From Anoplopoma fimbria (taxonomy: Eukaryota; Chordata; Actinopteri; Perciformes; Anoplopomatidae), in the NCBI RefSeq assembly GCF_027596085.1, contig NC_072469.1, positions 12,359,914 through 12,423,913 on the forward strand: 64,000 nucleotides of DNA, read 5' to 3'. Position 1 is the first letter of the stretch. Each line of letters begins with the position of its first letter. This document shows positions 60,385 through 64,000 of this stretch, in pieces. Below the pieces are notes generated by a model. The model saw nothing but the letters and a program-made list of their open reading frames with translations. It was not told the DNA's origin and did not search any database. The position numbers were made by a program, and so were the translations under genes.

Positions 60385-60575
60385 GTCAGTTACAATCAGG
60401 CTACAACCTCTGGTTCTGCCGGATGAAGCTGATGCGGAAATGTCTTAAAACTTGCATTATCCCGACTGACCAGCAGGGGGCGACTCCTCCTATACCAGAG
60501 CCGTGTACGGCATCTCTACGTCACTCCTCCTCCACGATAACTACCTCCACTTCTTATATATACAGTCCATGGTTA
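60385..60575 (-). repeat. Dispersed repeat family A, copy 6 (internally deleted)
   Basis: The two ends are joined: CCTCTGGTTCTGCCGG and CCAGCAGGGGGCGACTCC (60470-60487) lead straight to ATACCAGAGCCGTGTACGGC and ACGTCACTCCTCC, then the terminal TATATACAGTCCATGG (60557-60572). It keeps the exact CTCF-core-like word at 60470-60482 while the 250-bp middle is lost. Confidence 0.82.
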
Positions 60576-61094
60576 CAGTAACCAACCAACGTAATTGTAT
60601 TAGCCTGGCAGCCCTGCAGCAAAGTTCATATTTGGATTGGGGAAGAAACTCTTGAGAACAACAGTTCACCCACATTATCTCAATCACTTATTTTGGATAG
60701 TGCCTTATTCAAAAAAAATACAAAATAAGATCCAAGTTGTAAAGAACTGGAATAATTGCCATTAGCGCCATAATTTGGTCAAGATGTTAATGTGCTGAAT
60801 GTGAAGCCTATAGGATCAAGGTGGGAATAATTTTTTTCTGAACTAATTCAGCGTTCACCTGCATTAAGCTTTGTGTCCGTTGTCATATTTTTACGATCTG
60901 CAGTTGGTCCATGTTATAGTACACTGCAAGTTTAGGGAAACGCTCTGTAGATAATACAGAAAGAAGAGATGATGTGACATTTACGTGATGCATTTATTGC
61001 TCATTACTCCTTTCACTGTCAGCCACAATTATAACAACCAAAGCACGCTTGTCATTCCAGCCTCGGCCGCAGTCGGTGAGAGAGCTAGGTTTAA
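60576..61094. other. AT-rich non-coding DNA, nothing recognised
   Basis: No feature seen. Confidence 0.45.
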
Positions 61095-61340
61095 GGTCCA
61101 GTTTGTAGTATTTGGTGACATCTAGTGGTGGGGTTGCAGATTGCAAGCAACTAAAACGCTTCCGTGTACCAAGTGTGTAGGAGAACTAAGGGATCCGACG
61201 TGAAAACATGAAAACATGAATGGCCCTATCTTGAGCCAGTGTTTGGTTGTCTACTGATGCAAATAGCTTCTGGCTATGTGAAGAGGACCCTGTTGCTAAA
61301 CATCTGTTGGATGTGGACAGTTAGTAGGGTATAAATTGAA
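61095..61340 (+). repeat. Dispersed repeat family B, copy 3
   Basis: Starts GTCCAGTTTGTAGTATTTGG and carries GACATCTAGTGGTGGGG, CCAAGTGTGTAGGAGAAC and CAGTGTTTGGTTGTC. It aligns with 3705-3965 in its start and centre. A CTCF-like near match, CCACTAGATGTC on the minus strand (61123-61134), differs at one core base. Confidence 0.65.
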
Positions 61341-61729
61341 GGTAATAGATAGTTAATAATAGGTATTATAGGTAAAAAAATAGATAATAGATCATTATGC
61401 TTTTCTGTTTTTTCCCTCTTCTTTAGTGTGTTATTTATATTTTTTTACATGTAAAAGGTCCGTAGAGTGTCAAACCTGAAGTCCACGCCTAAAAGGAGAT
61501 AAAAATATGCACCCGGAAAATAGCATAATAGGGCCTCTTTAATGTTTCTGTGAGAAATATATTGCCTTGTTAAGATGTGCCTCTGAAGAGTGCCTTTATA
61601 ACAACATTTAAACGATTGTAATATAACACTGGAAACTCACAAAAACATGTGATCCTTTTCCTAATATCAAACCTACCTGACAATGATATCTAACATTGTT
61701 ATCTAATAGGACGCCATTATCAGCAAAGA
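61341..61729. other. AT-rich DNA with probable repeat edge
   Basis: ATAATAGGGCCTCTTTAA near 61525-61545 is a common end phrase of fish non-autonomous transposons, but no partner end is seen. Confidence 0.35.
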
Positions 61730-62130
61730 AATAAACCCTAAGTATAACAAAATGCTAGTCCGTGGCACCATAAGGACGGCATGGAAATCCTTTTAACCAC
61801 TAATACACCGGTTTGGCCCAGAAGCCATCAATTAATACTTATGGAGCCCTGGCACTCTTTCATGGAGCCATGGAGCCATGGAGCCAAGAGGCTCTCTCTC
61901 GCAGCACGAACATTTTTGCCTTTTAGCGTGTGGATGCCAGCATAAAGCAGATGTCAGTAAAGTGGTCCCTCGGTAGGCGAGGCTGATGAACACTAATGGA
62001 AGTGGTTACCTCACCAGGAAAATGGACCACTCAGTGATGGTGCTGGCATGGTCCATTTGTAGGGAGGCAGAGCCGGTAGGATTGACTTGAATCAGGGGAG
62101 CGTTGGATATTTGCTCCCTTGGCCTGACCC
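61730..62130. promoter_or_regulatory. Candidate conserved non-coding block
   Basis: Unique DNA with CATCAATTAATACTTATGG (about 61827) and GGTTTGGCCCAGAAGCC. It includes a short 8-bp tandem repeat CATGGAGC, about 3.3 copies, at 61861-61886. Composition suggests regulatory DNA. Confidence 0.28.
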
Positions 62131-63909
<1,779 letters not shown>

Positions 63910-64000
63910 TGTGTGTTGCACAGAGGAGAGCGGACCTAGTGGAGTGGAGCTGGCCAATGTAGTGTGCAAAGAGCTGCAGTCAATGCTGTGGAGTCAATGA

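Overview
The window looks like non-coding DNA from a ray-finned (teleost, probably percomorph) fish. It is AT-rich and carries many long (CA)n/(GT)n and (CT)n microsatellites. It also holds fish-type repeats: a tyrosine-recombinase (Ngaro/DIRS-like) retroelement, L2/CR1-clade LINE relics, tRNA-derived SINEs, a hAT-type MITE with an intact 8-bp target duplication, and short dispersed families present several times. I found no convincing intact host protein gene. Nearly all long open frames are microsatellite translations or chance frames; the only clear protein homology is to retroelement proteins, all broken.

Layout. 1-8 kb: AT-rich DNA with a SINE head (1255-1423), a family-B repeat (3705-3965) and a G-rich block (7020-7270). 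8-12 kb: hAT MITE (8018-8366), a 100-bp-period duplication (8849-8992), and a LINE fossil (11345-11995). 12.8-15.8 kb: the Ngaro-like element, with gag, reverse transcriptase (RT) and RNase H fragments and a truncated recombinase ending in a degenerate minisatellite. 16-23 kb: family-A repeat, a long unique block (17740-18620) and an L2-like LINE lacking its catalytic core (21790-22833). 23-44 kb: mostly unique DNA with blocks that look like conserved non-coding elements (CNEs), broken by family A/B copies, a reverse SINE and two near-perfect hairpins (27233-27271, 42839-42882). 44-50 kb: microsatellites, a DNA transposon inserted in a (CT)n tract (44695-45668), other dispersed repeats, and an L2 tail abutting a family-A copy. 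50-64 kb: unique DNA with more CNE-like blocks, a complete tRNA-SINE (55972-56295), two further repeats, and a (GT)57 array close to the right edge.

The arrangement fits a gene desert or very large intron, of the sort that often surrounds developmental regulators; this is inference, because no flanking gene is visible. The observations most worth checking are a CTCF-core-like motif carried inside the family-A dispersed repeat (exact in two of four copies that retain the region), a separate single-copy near-perfect CTCF site at 50148-50162, two unexplained perfect inverted repeats, and the decay patterns of the retroelements. I see no CRISPR array, operon, rRNA gene, independent tRNA gene or virus.
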